Source of the DNA: an uncultured Bacilli bacterium
Lineage (GTDB): Bacteria; Bacillota_I; Bacilli_A; RF39; UBA660
Reading direction: 5' to 3'
Assembly (NCBI GenBank): GCA_944332705.1
Contig: CALVKM010000001.1
Coordinates: forward strand, 53,336 to 117,335
DNA: 64,000 nucleotides
Shown here in pieces: positions 1-7,587 of this stretch. The position numbers and the translations under genes are program-made. The notes beneath the pieces were generated by a model. It was not told the origin of the DNA and made no database searches. It saw nothing but the letters and a program-made list of their open reading frames with translations. Numbering within the stretch: position 1 is the first letter of the stretch; each line of letters begins with the position of its first letter.

Positions 1-343
1 TATCAAAGTACACATAGCAATTATCTGATTTATTACTTAATAAATTTACTGTTTTATTTATTGAATTATATTCTAGTTCTCCTCCATTTTCACAACCACT
101 TAAAGTATCATTAAATATATAACCGGACTCCGGCCACGAAGTATCTTTAGTTTCTTCATAGATACCTGTACCGGCATCTGTTTCATACATCATAGTTATC
201 ATATTACTATTTATTACTTCTGTATCTTTATTTGTATTAGATAATACATTTTTATTTTCATTATTTGTATTATTTAATGAAACAAAGATAACTAAAATAA
301 ATGTTACTAACATACTACTTATTAACAAGACTTTCTTTTTCAT
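1..343 (-). CDS. Exported protein, N-terminal part (runs off the left edge)
   Basis: The reading frame starts at the ATG whose complement is at 341-343 and stays open to the window edge (114 codons visible). An AAGGTGG ribosome site lies about 6 nt upstream of the start. Residues 1-22 (MKKKVLLISSMLVTFILVIF) form a signal peptide or membrane anchor. An Asn/Lys-rich linker follows, then a segment with motifs SGYIFNDTLSGCENGGEL and NCYVYFD. I have seen this Cys-containing segment in surface proteins of low-GC gut Firmicutes; that is recollection, not a search. It is probably an extracytoplasmic protein of unknown function. Its promoter overlaps the palindromic operator at 411-429, and a second copy at 364-382 lies just downstream of the predicted transcription start, so it is probably repressed by an HTH protein, perhaps the one encoded at 479. 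Confidence 0.75.
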   Translation of the reverse strand, partial: MKKKVLLISSMLVTFILVIFVSLNNTNNENKNVLSNTNKDTEVINSNMITMMYETDAGTGIYEETKDTSWPESGYIFNDTLSGCENGGELEYNSINKTVNLLSNKSDNCYVYFD

Positions 344-363
344 AGGTACCACCTTTTATAATG

Positions 364-382
364 TGTATCTTATTATGATACA
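364..382. promoter_or_regulatory. Palindromic operator, copy 1
   Basis: TGTATCTTATTATGATACA is a 19-bp imperfect palindrome (8 matched pairs, mismatches only near the centre). It shares 15 of 19 positions with the palindrome at 411-429. It lies between the predicted transcription start and the start codon of the minus-strand exported protein, a typical repressor position. Confidence 0.6.
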
Positions 383-394
383 TATTATAATTAA

Positions 395-423
395 ATATTA
401 CAAAAAATTGTGTACCTTGTCAA
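395..423 (-). promoter_or_regulatory. Promoter of the exported-protein gene
   Basis: Read on the minus strand, a perfect -35 TTGACA (complement of 418-423) is followed after exactly 17 nt by TAATAT (complement of 395-400). The -35 hexamer lies inside the palindrome at 411-429, so a protein bound there would block polymerase. Confidence 0.6.
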
Positions 424-429
424 GATACA
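411..429. promoter_or_regulatory. Palindromic operator, copy 2
   Basis: TGTACCTTGTCAAGATACA is a 19-bp imperfect palindrome that matches copy 1 at 364-382. It contains the -35 of the minus-strand promoter. It sits about 50 bp upstream of the HTH gene at 479, so both divergent genes could be controlled from here. Confidence 0.6.
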
Positions 430-478
430 AAATCTAATTATTTAATAATTCTATGATACTATTAAGGCGTGATAAAAT

Positions 479-691
479 ATGGAAGTAAATTGTAATAAAT
501 ATGAGACTAAAGAAATCATTAAATTTATGAGGGATTGCACTGAAAAAACACAAGCTCAATTTGCTCGTGATTTAAATCGCCAAAGAGGGTGGTGTGCTAA
601 ACTTGAAGGTGGAGTTACGAATATAAGTTTAAAAGATTTTTTAGAATTAGCTAGAATAAATGATATAGAAATAATAATGCGAAAAAAATAG
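479..691 (+). CDS. Small XRE-like helix-turn-helix protein
   Basis: A 70-residue protein that is essentially one HTH fold. The segment TQAQFARDLNRQRGWCAKLE resembles the helix 2-turn-helix 3 of Cro/XRE repressors, and ISLKDFLELARINDIEI resembles their C-terminal helix. No other domain is present. The start is the only ATG at the head of the frame, with a weak AAGGCG ribosome site. It is transcribed away from the exported-protein gene and has the paired palindromes upstream, so it is a good candidate for the repressor that binds them and controls itself. That link is inference from position. Confidence 0.7.
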   Translation: MEVNCNKYETKEIIKFMRDCTEKTQAQFARDLNRQRGWCAKLEGGVTNISLKDFLELARINDIEIIMRKK

Positions 692-714
692 ATTGCCATA
701 AAACAATCTATTTT
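684..714. terminator. Bidirectional terminator between convergent genes
   Basis: AAAATAGATTG pairs with CAATCTATTTT around an 8-nt loop, with T-runs on both strands. It serves the HTH gene (plus) and the ABC transporter gene (minus), whose stop codon is at 719. Confidence 0.75.
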
Positions 715-718
715 ATTT

Positions 719-3262
719 TTAATCCACTCTTAATGCTTCAACTGGATCTTTTTTAGAAGCCATTCTTGAAGGTATTAAACCAGCAATCATTGTTAGTAAT
801 ACACTTATTATTACAAGTATTATTGCACCACCTACAGGAAGAACGGCAATATTTGAAATACCTGATAAATTTTTAATTATAATATTTATTGGAATCGTTA
901 GAAGTAGGGTAATAAGTATTCCCATTACTCCAGCAGTTAAACCTTCAATAAATGTTTCGGCATTAAATACTCTTGATATATCTTTTTTACTAGCACCAAT
1001 AGCTCTAAGAATACCAATTTCTTTAGTTCTTTCAAGTACGGAAATATAAGTAATTATACCAATCATTATTGATGAAACAATTAGAGATATACTAACAAAA
1101 GCCATTAAAACATAACTTATTACATCAATAATAGTTGATACACCACTCATCATGACTCCAACTATATCGGTATAATTTATAACATTTTCATCATGTCCAT
1201 TATCTCTTTGTTCATCATTATAATTATTTATGATATTAACTATTTCATCTTTAGAATCAAAATCTTTGGGATAAATATTTATAGCTGTTGGTTTATCTAA
1301 ATCAATAACTCCAATTTTGTTTAAGACATCTTGATAAGTAGCACCAGCTTGTTCTTCATATGTGGCAATAACTTCAGCCATTTCTGTTGGGCTTAAACTT
1401 TGTAAGTAAGCCATTTGTTCTGGAGTAAGAGTACTTATATCAAACTCTTCATCACTAAATTCTCTTCCTGTAAAAACATTTATATTAGGGTTTTCAAGTT
1501 GGGCTTGAGCAATCTCAGATTCATGTATTTTGTTTATAACATATTCTTTTAAATCCTTTAAATACATTACACCACCAGCAGTTGAAGCAATAATTGATTC
1601 TTCATTAGGTCTTATAATACCTGTTATAACAAGTTCTTCGGCATTATCAAGTAGTTCTTTCATGTAATCATCATTATTTTTCTTATCAACCCAGATGCCA
1701 TTTTCAAGTTCATAGTAATCGCTATTTAAAACAAATTTAAATTTCATTCCCACTAAATCATCCATATCATATGATGTTTGTTCAACTTCAAACGGTGTCC
1801 CATTCATAATATTTTGATACATTTCTGATAATTCTGATTGATCTTTTAAACCTAAGGCATATAAAGTAAAATCACTCATTTCATTGTTTTCATCAACTAC
1901 TAAAACAACTTCGTTGTATTCCTCCGGCCAAGAACCAGCGACTAAATCATACATTTGCTCATTCATTTCCTGGCTATCAAACATTTCACTAAATACATCT
2001 GTTGACATAAATGCTGATTGCATTTCATTCATGCTCATACCAAGTTCATCTAAAACAGTATTAGGATTAACTTGGATAATTTCTTCATTATCGTCCTTAT
2101 ATATTTGTAAATTTAGATTATAAGAATAGCTTATTGCTGATGTATAATCTTTGATGTTTGTATCATCACTTTCAATATAACTTTTGAAAGCTTCTAGGTT
2201 ATTACTTTCAACACTAGCAGATGCTGTAGCCATCATTTCACTCATGACATCATTAGAATATATTTTGCCTTCTTCGTGTTCTTCCGTATCACTACTTGGT
2301 TGCATACTAGATATAAAATCCGCAATTTCAACAGTTTCTTCTTGAACAGTAAGAGGGTAACTAGTAAGAGTTTCTTCTTCAACATTATTTATATATTCTT
2401 GAACACCATTAGATATGGCAAGTATTAAGGCTATACCAATAATACCTATAGAACCGGCGAAAGCTGTAAGGATTGTTCTTCCTTTTTTTGTCATTAAGTT
2501 ATTTAAACTTAAATTCATAGCAGTCATAAATGACATCGATGTCTTTTTGCCGGTTTCCTTTTTTTCTTTAATTTCTTTTTTAGAATTATAGGCTCGCGAA
2601 TCACTTGTAATTTCCCCATCTAGTAAGTTTATAGTTCTTGTTGCATATTTACTAGCCAAATCCGGATTGTGAGTAACCATAATTATTAATCTATCTTTAG
2701 AAATTTCTTTTAGTATTTCCATTATTTGAATACTTGTTTTAGTATCAAGGGCACCAGTTGGTTCATCAGCAAGCAAGATATCTGGATTATTTACTAGGGC
2801 TCTAGCAATTGCTACTCTTTGCATTTGGCCACCACTCATTTGGTTAGGTTTTTTATGCATTTGATCTTTAAGTCCAACTTTTTCTAATACTTCAATTGCT
2901 TTTTTTCTTCTGGTCTTTTTATCAACACCTGATAAAGTTAAAGCAAGTTCGACATTAGATAAAACACTTTGATGAGTTATTAAATTATAGTTTTGAAAAA
3001 CAAAACCAATACGATGATTTCTATATGTATCCCAGTCTCGATCTTTATATTTTTTAGTACTTATACCATCGATGATTAAATCTCCAGATGTATAGTGATC
3101 AAGTCCTCCGATAATATTTAAAAGTGTTGTTTTACCACAGCCAGAAGGTCCTAGTATAGCAACAAACTCTGATTCTCTAAATTCTATATTTATCCCTTTT
3201 AGGGCTTTTACTATTTCTTCTCCTGATTCATAATTCTTCTTAATATTTTTAAGTTGTAACAA
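719..3262 (-). CDS. MacB-type ABC transporter, ATPase fused to FtsX permease
   Basis: An 847-residue fusion. Residues 1-220 are an ABC ATPase with Walker A GPSGCGKTT, signature MSGGQMQRVAIARAL and Walker B ILLADEPTGALD; the GALD ending is typical of the MacB/LolD group. A membrane helix follows near residues 265-285. A large extracytoplasmic domain (about 290-720) is rich in Met and acidic residues. Three more helices at 730-840 form an FtsX-like permease ending in ASKKDPVEALRVD. This family uses ATP for mechanical transmission across the membrane (peptide or antibiotic export, lipoprotein or stress functions); the substrate cannot be told here. The gene is 12 nt behind the CDF-like gene with an AAGGAGATGG site, so the two are co-transcribed. 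Confidence 0.93.
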   Translation of the reverse strand: MLQLKNIKKNYESGEEIVKALKGINIEFRESEFVAILGPSGCGKTTLLNIIGGLDHYTSGDLIIDGISTKKYKDRDWDTYRNHRIGFVFQNYNLITHQSVLSNVELALTLSGVDKKTRRKKAIEVLEKVGLKDQMHKKPNQMSGGQMQRVAIARALVNNPDILLADEPTGALDTKTSIQIMEILKEISKDRLIIMVTHNPDLASKYATRTINLLDGEITSDSRAYNSKKEIKEKKETGKKTSMSFMTAMNLSLNNLMTKKGRTILTAFAGSIGIIGIALILAISNGVQEYINNVEEETLTSYPLTVQEETVEIADFISSMQPSSDTEEHEEGKIYSNDVMSEMMATASASVESNNLEAFKSYIESDDTNIKDYTSAISYSYNLNLQIYKDDNEEIIQVNPNTVLDELGMSMNEMQSAFMSTDVFSEMFDSQEMNEQMYDLVAGSWPEEYNEVVLVVDENNEMSDFTLYALGLKDQSELSEMYQNIMNGTPFEVEQTSYDMDDLVGMKFKFVLNSDYYELENGIWVDKKNNDDYMKELLDNAEELVITGIIRPNEESIIASTAGGVMYLKDLKEYVINKIHESEIAQAQLENPNINVFTGREFSDEEFDISTLTPEQMAYLQSLSPTEMAEVIATYEEQAGATYQDVLNKIGVIDLDKPTAINIYPKDFDSKDEIVNIINNYNDEQRDNGHDENVINYTDIVGVMMSGVSTIIDVISYVLMAFVSISLIVSSIMIGIITYISVLERTKEIGILRAIGASKKDISRVFNAETFIEGLTAGVMGILITLLLTIPINIIIKNLSGISNIAVLPVGGAIILVIISVLLTMIAGLIPSRMASKKDPVEALRVD

Positions 3263-3274
3263 TATACCATCTCC

Positions 3275-4111
3275 TTAATCTTTAACTATTTCAAAGTCAA
3301 TATGTTTTATTTTTAACTTTGCTCTGTATATATTGTATTTAATTTCTCTTTCTATTTTTATTAATTCTGGTAACGATAAATCATCATCAATACTTATTTC
3401 TATTGTTGCTGTATAGTGTTTATTTATATTATTTAAATTAATTGAATTAAAATAAACATTATTATATTTATTAATTATTTGTTTTACTTTATCATTTGCT
3501 TTTTTTGATGTATCATTAGAACTATGCATTAATATTATATTACTAGTAATTATTTTATATCCTTTTATAAATATTAAAACACTTATAAATAAACAACCAT
3601 ATAAATTAATTAATGGTATTTTTATACTTAACATAATTAATATAAACATTAAAATATTAAGTAGGGCATCATAGTAAGAATTTTTACTAGTTATATATAA
3701 ACTTTGACTAAATATATTCTTACTTATATTAAATGTATAATTAGAATTTAAAAAGTGCATTAAAATAATAGTAATCATAATAAATATAATATTACCTGAT
3801 GCATAAGTAAAATCTAAATAAAATGTTTGTTCAAATAAATATATAGATGTAATTATGAGTATTATACCTACAAAAATATGTAAAATAGATTCTTGTTTGC
3901 CAAAACCAAAAGGATGCCTCATATTAGCTTTACGCATAGATATAACACTTCCAATATAAGCAATTGCTTCACTAATATAATTGCATAAAGTATAATAACC
4001 TAGCATCATTAAAATATAGCTATTAAAAAATATTCCACAAACTATTTTTATTATAGCTAGTGCTAAATTTATAAACATACTTACATTTAAGGTTTGTTCT
4101 TCTTTTATCAT
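3275..4111 (-). CDS. Cation diffusion facilitator-like membrane protein with degenerate metal sites
   Basis: A 278-residue protein with about six membrane helices and a cytoplasmic C-terminal alpha/beta domain, the CDF layout. The motif HPFGFGKQESI matches the HPYGYGR-E loop of CDF transporters. The metal-binding residues are mostly missing: the usual D-x-x-H-x-x-x-D of helix 2 reads MLGYYTLCNYISEA, and in helix 5 only the Asp of SYYDALLN remains. Either the metal differs or the protein no longer transports Zn/Mn/Fe. It lies upstream of, and probably in one mRNA with, the MacB-type ABC transporter. Confidence 0.75.
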   Translation of the reverse strand: MIKEEQTLNVSMFINLALAIIKIVCGIFFNSYILMMLGYYTLCNYISEAIAYIGSVISMRKANMRHPFGFGKQESILHIFVGIILIITSIYLFEQTFYLDFTYASGNIIFIMITIILMHFLNSNYTFNISKNIFSQSLYITSKNSYYDALLNILMFILIMLSIKIPLINLYGCLFISVLIFIKGYKIITSNIILMHSSNDTSKKANDKVKQIINKYNNVYFNSINLNNINKHYTATIEISIDDDLSLPELIKIEREIKYNIYRAKLKIKHIDFEIVKD

Positions 4112-4142
4112 ATATTACACCTATAATAAATTATATCACATA

Positions 4143-4673
4143 TTAGCGATATATTATATAGTTTTCTTTTCTTGGTTTTACTTTTGGTAGTTCACCATCT
4201 CTATATCCTAATATGACATTACCAACACCTTCATAGGATTCATCTAATCCCCAAGATTTAAGAAGATCTTTACCAACTTCTGTTTCAAATGTTTCTTTAG
4301 CTCTATCAATCCAACAAGAATCCACTCCCAAACTAAATGCGGCATTTAAAATGTTGGTTATAACACTAGCTCCATCTTTAACATGTGTTGGAATATCTTT
4401 TTTAGCAAGTACAACTACTAGAGTAGGGGCACCATAAAAAGGATTAGTGTCTCTGCCCATAATACTAGCATTAATTTTAGCAATTTTATCTATTAAATCT
4501 TTATCTTGAATAGCTACAATTACGGCACTTTGCAAGCCCATACCACTTGGTGCATAGCATCCACACTTTAATATTTCATCTAAAATATCTTTAGGAACTT
4601 GTTTGTCAGTAAAACTTCTCACACTTCTTCTTTCACATAATACTTTAGTTGTTTCATTCAATTTTATCACCAT
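4143..4673 (-). CDS. Nitroreductase-family FMN oxidoreductase
   Basis: A 176-residue single-domain protein. The N-terminal RRSVRSFTDKQVPKDIL is the FMN phosphate-binding signature of the nitroreductase family, followed by CYAPSGMGLQ, and the C-terminal half has GVGNVILGYRDGELPKVKPR. These enzymes are flavin-dependent NAD(P)H oxidoreductases that act as dimers in the cytoplasm on quinones, nitro compounds or flavins; the substrate cannot be assigned. The gene lies 31 nt upstream of the CDF-like gene on the same strand and may start a three-gene transcript. The length is normal for the short members of the family. Confidence 0.9.
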   Translation of the reverse strand: MVIKLNETTKVLCERRSVRSFTDKQVPKDILDEILKCGCYAPSGMGLQSAVIVAIQDKDLIDKIAKINASIMGRDTNPFYGAPTLVVVLAKKDIPTHVKDGASVITNILNAAFSLGVDSCWIDRAKETFETEVGKDLLKSWGLDESYEGVGNVILGYRDGELPKVKPRKENYIIYR

Positions 4674-4749
4674 CCTACATTATAATACCACATTTTTGCG
4701 ATAAAGTATTGATTTTTAACCAATTTTTTGATATCCTATTAACAGTTAT

Positions 4750-4826
4750 GGCGGAATTGGTGAAGTGGTTAACACGGTAGATTGTGGCTCTATTATGCAA
4801 GGGTTCGACTCCCTTATTTCGCCCCA
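4750..4826 (+). tRNA. tRNA-His (GTG)
   Basis: The acceptor stem GCGGAAT (4751-4757) pairs with ATTTCGC (4816-4822). The extra G at 4750 faces C at 4823, the G-1:C73 pair that identifies histidine tRNAs. The anticodon is GTG, the T-arm is AAGGG-TTCGACT-CCCTT, and CCA is encoded at 4824-4826. Confidence 0.97.
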
Positions 4827-4837
4827 TTAGTGTGATT

Positions 4838-4863
4838 AATTGGCTCTTATGAGCTGATTTTTT
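4838..4863 (+). terminator. Terminator of tRNA-His
   Basis: AATTGGCTC, a TTAT loop and GAGCTGATT form a 9-bp stem followed directly by a T-run, 11 nt after the tRNA. Confidence 0.85.
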
Positions 4864-4931
4864 ATTGTCTTATTATACTTTATATTATATAATTAAATTA
4901 AGAAAAATAGGTTTAGAAAGGAATGATTTTA

Positions 4932-5513
4932 ATGATAAGAAAAAATTGCCAATATTATATTGATGAATTTAAAACGATGAATGAATTTATTAAGGAATTT
5001 TTAACTATAATAAAAGATAAAAAAATAAAAGCATTTATTTCTACAGATTCTCTTTGTTGGACTGAAAAATGCGTTTTTGCAGATAAAGTTTATGATACTG
5101 CTGGAGATAATTATCTTATTTTTGAAGATGATACTATTTTAAAATTTGGTTATAATTTTTTTAGTATGATATATATTGAATTAACTGATTTTAACTCGCT
5201 AAGTGATAAAGAAGTTGAAGCAATTAACATATGTAAAAATAATCAATTTGATTTTGATTGTTATGATAAGACTATTGTTGATTATGAATTAAATAACTTC
5301 AGTGATGAATATATTATAGAGCCATCAAATGATATAACAAGACCAGAAGGTGGCGATTATTTTAAAGAAATTATATTTCATTTGAGTAATAAAAAGAAAA
5401 TATGTATCTGTGCTGAAAATGCTGAGCTTGATGGTTATTGTGATATTTGGATGGAAAATAATGATTCCTATGGAGTATTTAATGGCGGAGATCACAAGAC
5501 TCGGTGGAGTTGA
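4932..5513 (+). CDS. Unrecognised protein, probably C-terminally truncated by frameshift
   Basis: A 193-residue soluble, acidic protein with no family I recognise. I chose ATG 4932 because GAAAGGA (4916-4922) is 9 nt upstream; the earlier ATG 4923 touches that site. The frame ends at TGA 5511, but just downstream another frame resumes a protein-like reading (NDRW, then DYHDEKGKWLIFKLIVHSGE) up to a stop at 5665-5667, so the ancestral protein was about 50 residues longer. Composition and neighbourhood (between a tRNA and decayed genes) suggest an immunity-like or other accessory protein, but nothing proves this. Confidence 0.5.
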   Translation: MIRKNCQYYIDEFKTMNEFIKEFLTIIKDKKIKAFISTDSLCWTEKCVFADKVYDTAGDNYLIFEDDTILKFGYNFFSMIYIELTDFNSLSDKEVEAINICKNNQFDFDCYDKTIVDYELNNFSDEYIIEPSNDITRPEGGDYFKEIIFHLSNKKKICICAENAELDGYCDIWMENNDSYGVFNGGDHKTRWS

Positions 5514-5667
5514 ATGATAGGTGGATTATCATGATGAAAAAGGTAAATGGCTTATCTTTAAATTAATTGTACATTCTGGTGAAACTGGCTATACTCAGGA
5601 ACATGTTAGTGAGATTATTAGTGGTAAGAAAAATATATCTTCCAAGAAATTTATGATAAGAATATAA
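5514..5667 (+). pseudogene. Frameshifted 3' remnant of the preceding gene
   Basis: Directly after the stop at 5513 the sequence encodes NDRW in one frame, then from 5524 in another frame DYHDEKGKWLIFKLIVHSGE and on to a TAA at 5665. No start codon or ribosome site precedes these pieces. Two small indels in the 3' end of the upstream gene explain the pattern. Confidence 0.55.
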
Positions 5668-5692
5668 TTTAGTTATATTGAAAGAGGTAATT

Positions 5693-5905
5693 ATGGGATT
5701 ATTTGATTTATTTAATAACAATGTTAAACAAGATTCTAAAGAATTTGGATTATTTTCTTTTTTAGAAGAAAATAGTAAGAAAAAGAAAAATAATAATTTA
5801 GAAGATTGGCAACAAAAATTAGTAGATGAGGGGAAATATGATTCTACTTCATTTGAAGAAGAAGATTTAGAAGAAGATGATTATTATTATGAGGATGATA
5901 AGTAG
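5693..5905 (+). CDS. Small acidic-tailed protein, unknown
   Basis: A 70-residue protein beginning MGLFDLFNNNVKQ, then a lysine cluster, LEDWQQKLVDEGKYDS, and an extremely acidic tail (EEEDLEEDDYYYEDDK). ATG 5693 is used because AAAGAGG (5681-5687) is correctly spaced; a TTG at 5678 would overlap that site. The function is unknown. A decayed copy of its C-terminal half lies at 15811-15912, also just before a DNA methyltransferase gene. The charge pattern would suit a protein-binding adaptor or DNA mimic, but that is speculation. Confidence 0.6.
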   Translation: MGLFDLFNNNVKQDSKEFGLFSFLEENSKKKKNNNLEDWQQKLVDEGKYDSTSFEEEDLEEDDYYYEDDK

Positions 5906-5984
5906 TGTTTATAGAAGAAATGATTTAGTTAAAATGACTAAATTAATACTCATATAGATAAAAATATTAATATTTAATAAGCTT

Positions 5985-6231
5985 AATGGTATTGGTATTA
6001 AAGCTTCATTTTTGAACGCTGGTTGGTGATACACTGAAATATTAGATTAATATAAGGTTTATGTTGATAATAATGAATTTATCAACATGAGTGATATTCA
6101 TTTATTGAATTATTAAAAAAATTAAGAGAACTATAGAAAATATAGATTTTGAGCATAAAGTTTATTGTGAAGGAATCGAATTTTTTTCTTATCGACATGT
6201 TTATATATTTTTTTCTAATATAAGAAATTAA
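5985..6231 (+). pseudogene. Decayed coding sequence between the small acidic gene and the Dam gene
   Basis: The 433-nt gap 5906-6338 has no intact gene. From 5985 a frame reads NGIGIKASFLNAGW, stop, YTEILD, stop, YKVYVDNNEFINMSD and on to a stop at 6114. From 6148 another frame reads FEHKVYCEGIEFFSYRHVYI to a stop at 6229. The protein-like composition interrupted by several stops points to a dead gene of unknown family. Confidence 0.45.
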
Positions 6232-6338
6232 AATTCAAATTAATACATAAAGAGAATATAATAGAAGTTGAATTTGAGAAATAAGTATTTAAGAAAATGT
6301 AATTTTATGATATAGTATTAATATAAGAAGGAGTATAC

Positions 6339-7256
6339 ATGAAAGATGTAAAAAAGTTTATTGTTAATCCACCAGTTAATCCACCATTTCGTTGGGCAGG
6401 TTCAAAGAAAAAAGTACTAACTGAAATTTTGAACTTTTTTGTCAAGGACAAAGAAAATTATATTGAAATGTTTTTGGGATCTGGTGTAGTTTTATTAAAT
6501 GTAATTGACAATAATAATATATTGAATTATAAAAAGTTTATTGTTAACGATATAAATAGAAATGTAATAGATTTCTATTTATATTTGCGTGATAGATGTG
6601 ATAAATTTATAGATGAAATTAAAAAAATTATAGAAAAGTATGATACTTTAACTTTATCAGAAAAAGAAACATTTTATTATGAAATGAGAAATTTATTTAA
6701 TGAAATGGAACCTTCAGATAAAAAAACTGAAATATTTTACTTCTTAATGAAAACCGGATTTAATGGAGTTTATCGTGAAAACAAAGATGGAGCATTTAAT
6801 GTACCATTTGGTAGAAAAGAAAAAATAAATATTAATTTTGATTATATAAACAAAATTTCTAAATGTATACAAAATGTTTCATTTTATAATATGGATTATG
6901 CAGATTTTATAAATGAAATGAAAAAGCAAAATAAATTAGATGATGCATTTATTTATTGTGATCCTCCTTATTTACCAGATGACGATTCCATGATTCAAAA
7001 ACAAATGTTATATACTTATAAACCTTTTAAACATGATGAATTCTTTAATAATATGAAAGATATAAGTAAAAAAGCTAAAATAATGATTTCTATGTCTGAA
7101 TCACAAAAATCAGATTTAATATATTGCAATCTACCTTTTAATAAAGTGGATATCAAATTAACTCTTAGGACTATTAATCCTAAAAAAATATTTAAATCAA
7201 ATGAAGTTGCTTTTATAAATTATGATATAGAAAATGTGCTAAACAACGATAATTGA
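6339..7256 (+). CDS. Dam-type (D12 class) DNA adenine N6-methyltransferase
   Basis: A 305-residue enzyme. FRWAGSKKKVL near the N-terminus and EMFLGSGVVLLNV form the S-adenosylmethionine site, TGFNGVYRENKDGAFNVPFG is the conserved central motif of the family, and D208-P-P-Y211 is the catalytic motif. D12-class enzymes methylate adenine N6 in short sites such as GATC; the target here cannot be read. The AAGGAG site at 6326-6331 fixes the start. It has its own terminator (7242-7272) and is separate from the operon that follows. No matching restriction gene is adjacent, so it is either an orphan methylase or the self-marking part of the island. Confidence 0.92.
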   Translation: MKDVKKFIVNPPVNPPFRWAGSKKKVLTEILNFFVKDKENYIEMFLGSGVVLLNVIDNNNILNYKKFIVNDINRNVIDFYLYLRDRCDKFIDEIKKIIEKYDTLTLSEKETFYYEMRNLFNEMEPSDKKTEIFYFLMKTGFNGVYRENKDGAFNVPFGRKEKININFDYINKISKCIQNVSFYNMDYADFINEMKKQNKLDDAFIYCDPPYLPDDDSMIQKQMLYTYKPFKHDEFFNNMKDISKKAKIMISMSESQKSDLIYCNLPFNKVDIKLTLRTINPKKIFKSNEVAFINYDIENVLNNDN

Positions 7257-7272
7257 TATTGTTGTTTTTTTG
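7242..7272 (+). terminator. Terminator of the Dam-type gene
   Basis: AACAAC...GTTGTT (7242-7247 with 7261-7266) frames the stop codon and is followed by an uninterrupted T-run. Confidence 0.7.
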
Positions 7273-7310
7273 TTTGTTTGATAATATTTTGATAATATTT
7301 TTAAAATATT

Positions 7311-7339
7311 TTGACATTATTACAAAAGTGTGCTATTAT
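7311..7339 (+). promoter_or_regulatory. Sigma-A type promoter of the island operon
   Basis: A perfect -35 TTGACA (7311-7316), 17-nt spacer and -10 TATTAT (7334-7339) stand 23 nt upstream of the first start codon at 7363. This is among the best promoters in the window and suggests constitutive expression of the operon. Confidence 0.8.
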
Positions 7340-7362
7340 AAGTACATCAAGGGAGATAGATT

Positions 7363-7587
7363 ATGAATACAATAAAGCAAGATAATTTTAAAAGAATTTC
7401 TGATAATAGAGTAAATAAAATAGTAGATTTAATATCTAAATTACATAATTTATCTAATACATCATTTTATGAATATAGCGACGAACAAATAGAAAATATT
7501 TTTTCATTAATTCAAAGTGAATTGGATAAACAAAAGGAACTATTCGATTATGAAAAAAATAAAACGAAAAAAAAGGTGGAGTTATAA
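7363..7587 (+). CDS. Small helical protein, first gene of the overlapping operon
   Basis: A 74-residue, highly charged, probably all-helical protein. Its core (KIVDLISKLHNLSNTSFYEY followed by SDEQIENIFSLIQSEL) resembles small proteins of plasmids and accessory elements of low-GC Gram-positives that I recall only as unnamed families. AAGGGAG is well placed before the ATG. The stop codon overlaps the next start by one base, so translation is coupled to the 834-residue protein and the two are probably partners. Confidence 0.7.
   Translation: MNTIKQDNFKRISDNRVNKIVDLISKLHNLSNTSFYEYSDEQIENIFSLIQSELDKQKELFDYEKNKTKKKVEL

Noticed and set aside
4750..4826. tRNA-His as the attachment site of the 5-28 kb island
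   Set aside because: I looked for a second copy of its 3' end downstream and saw none, and no integrase gene is near. An old, eroded att site cannot be excluded.
5985..6050. TGA read as tryptophan (GW-TGA-YTEILD), which would imply a mycoplasma genetic code
   Set aside because: Many intact genes end at TGA and other stops occur in the same fragment, so it is decay, not recoding.
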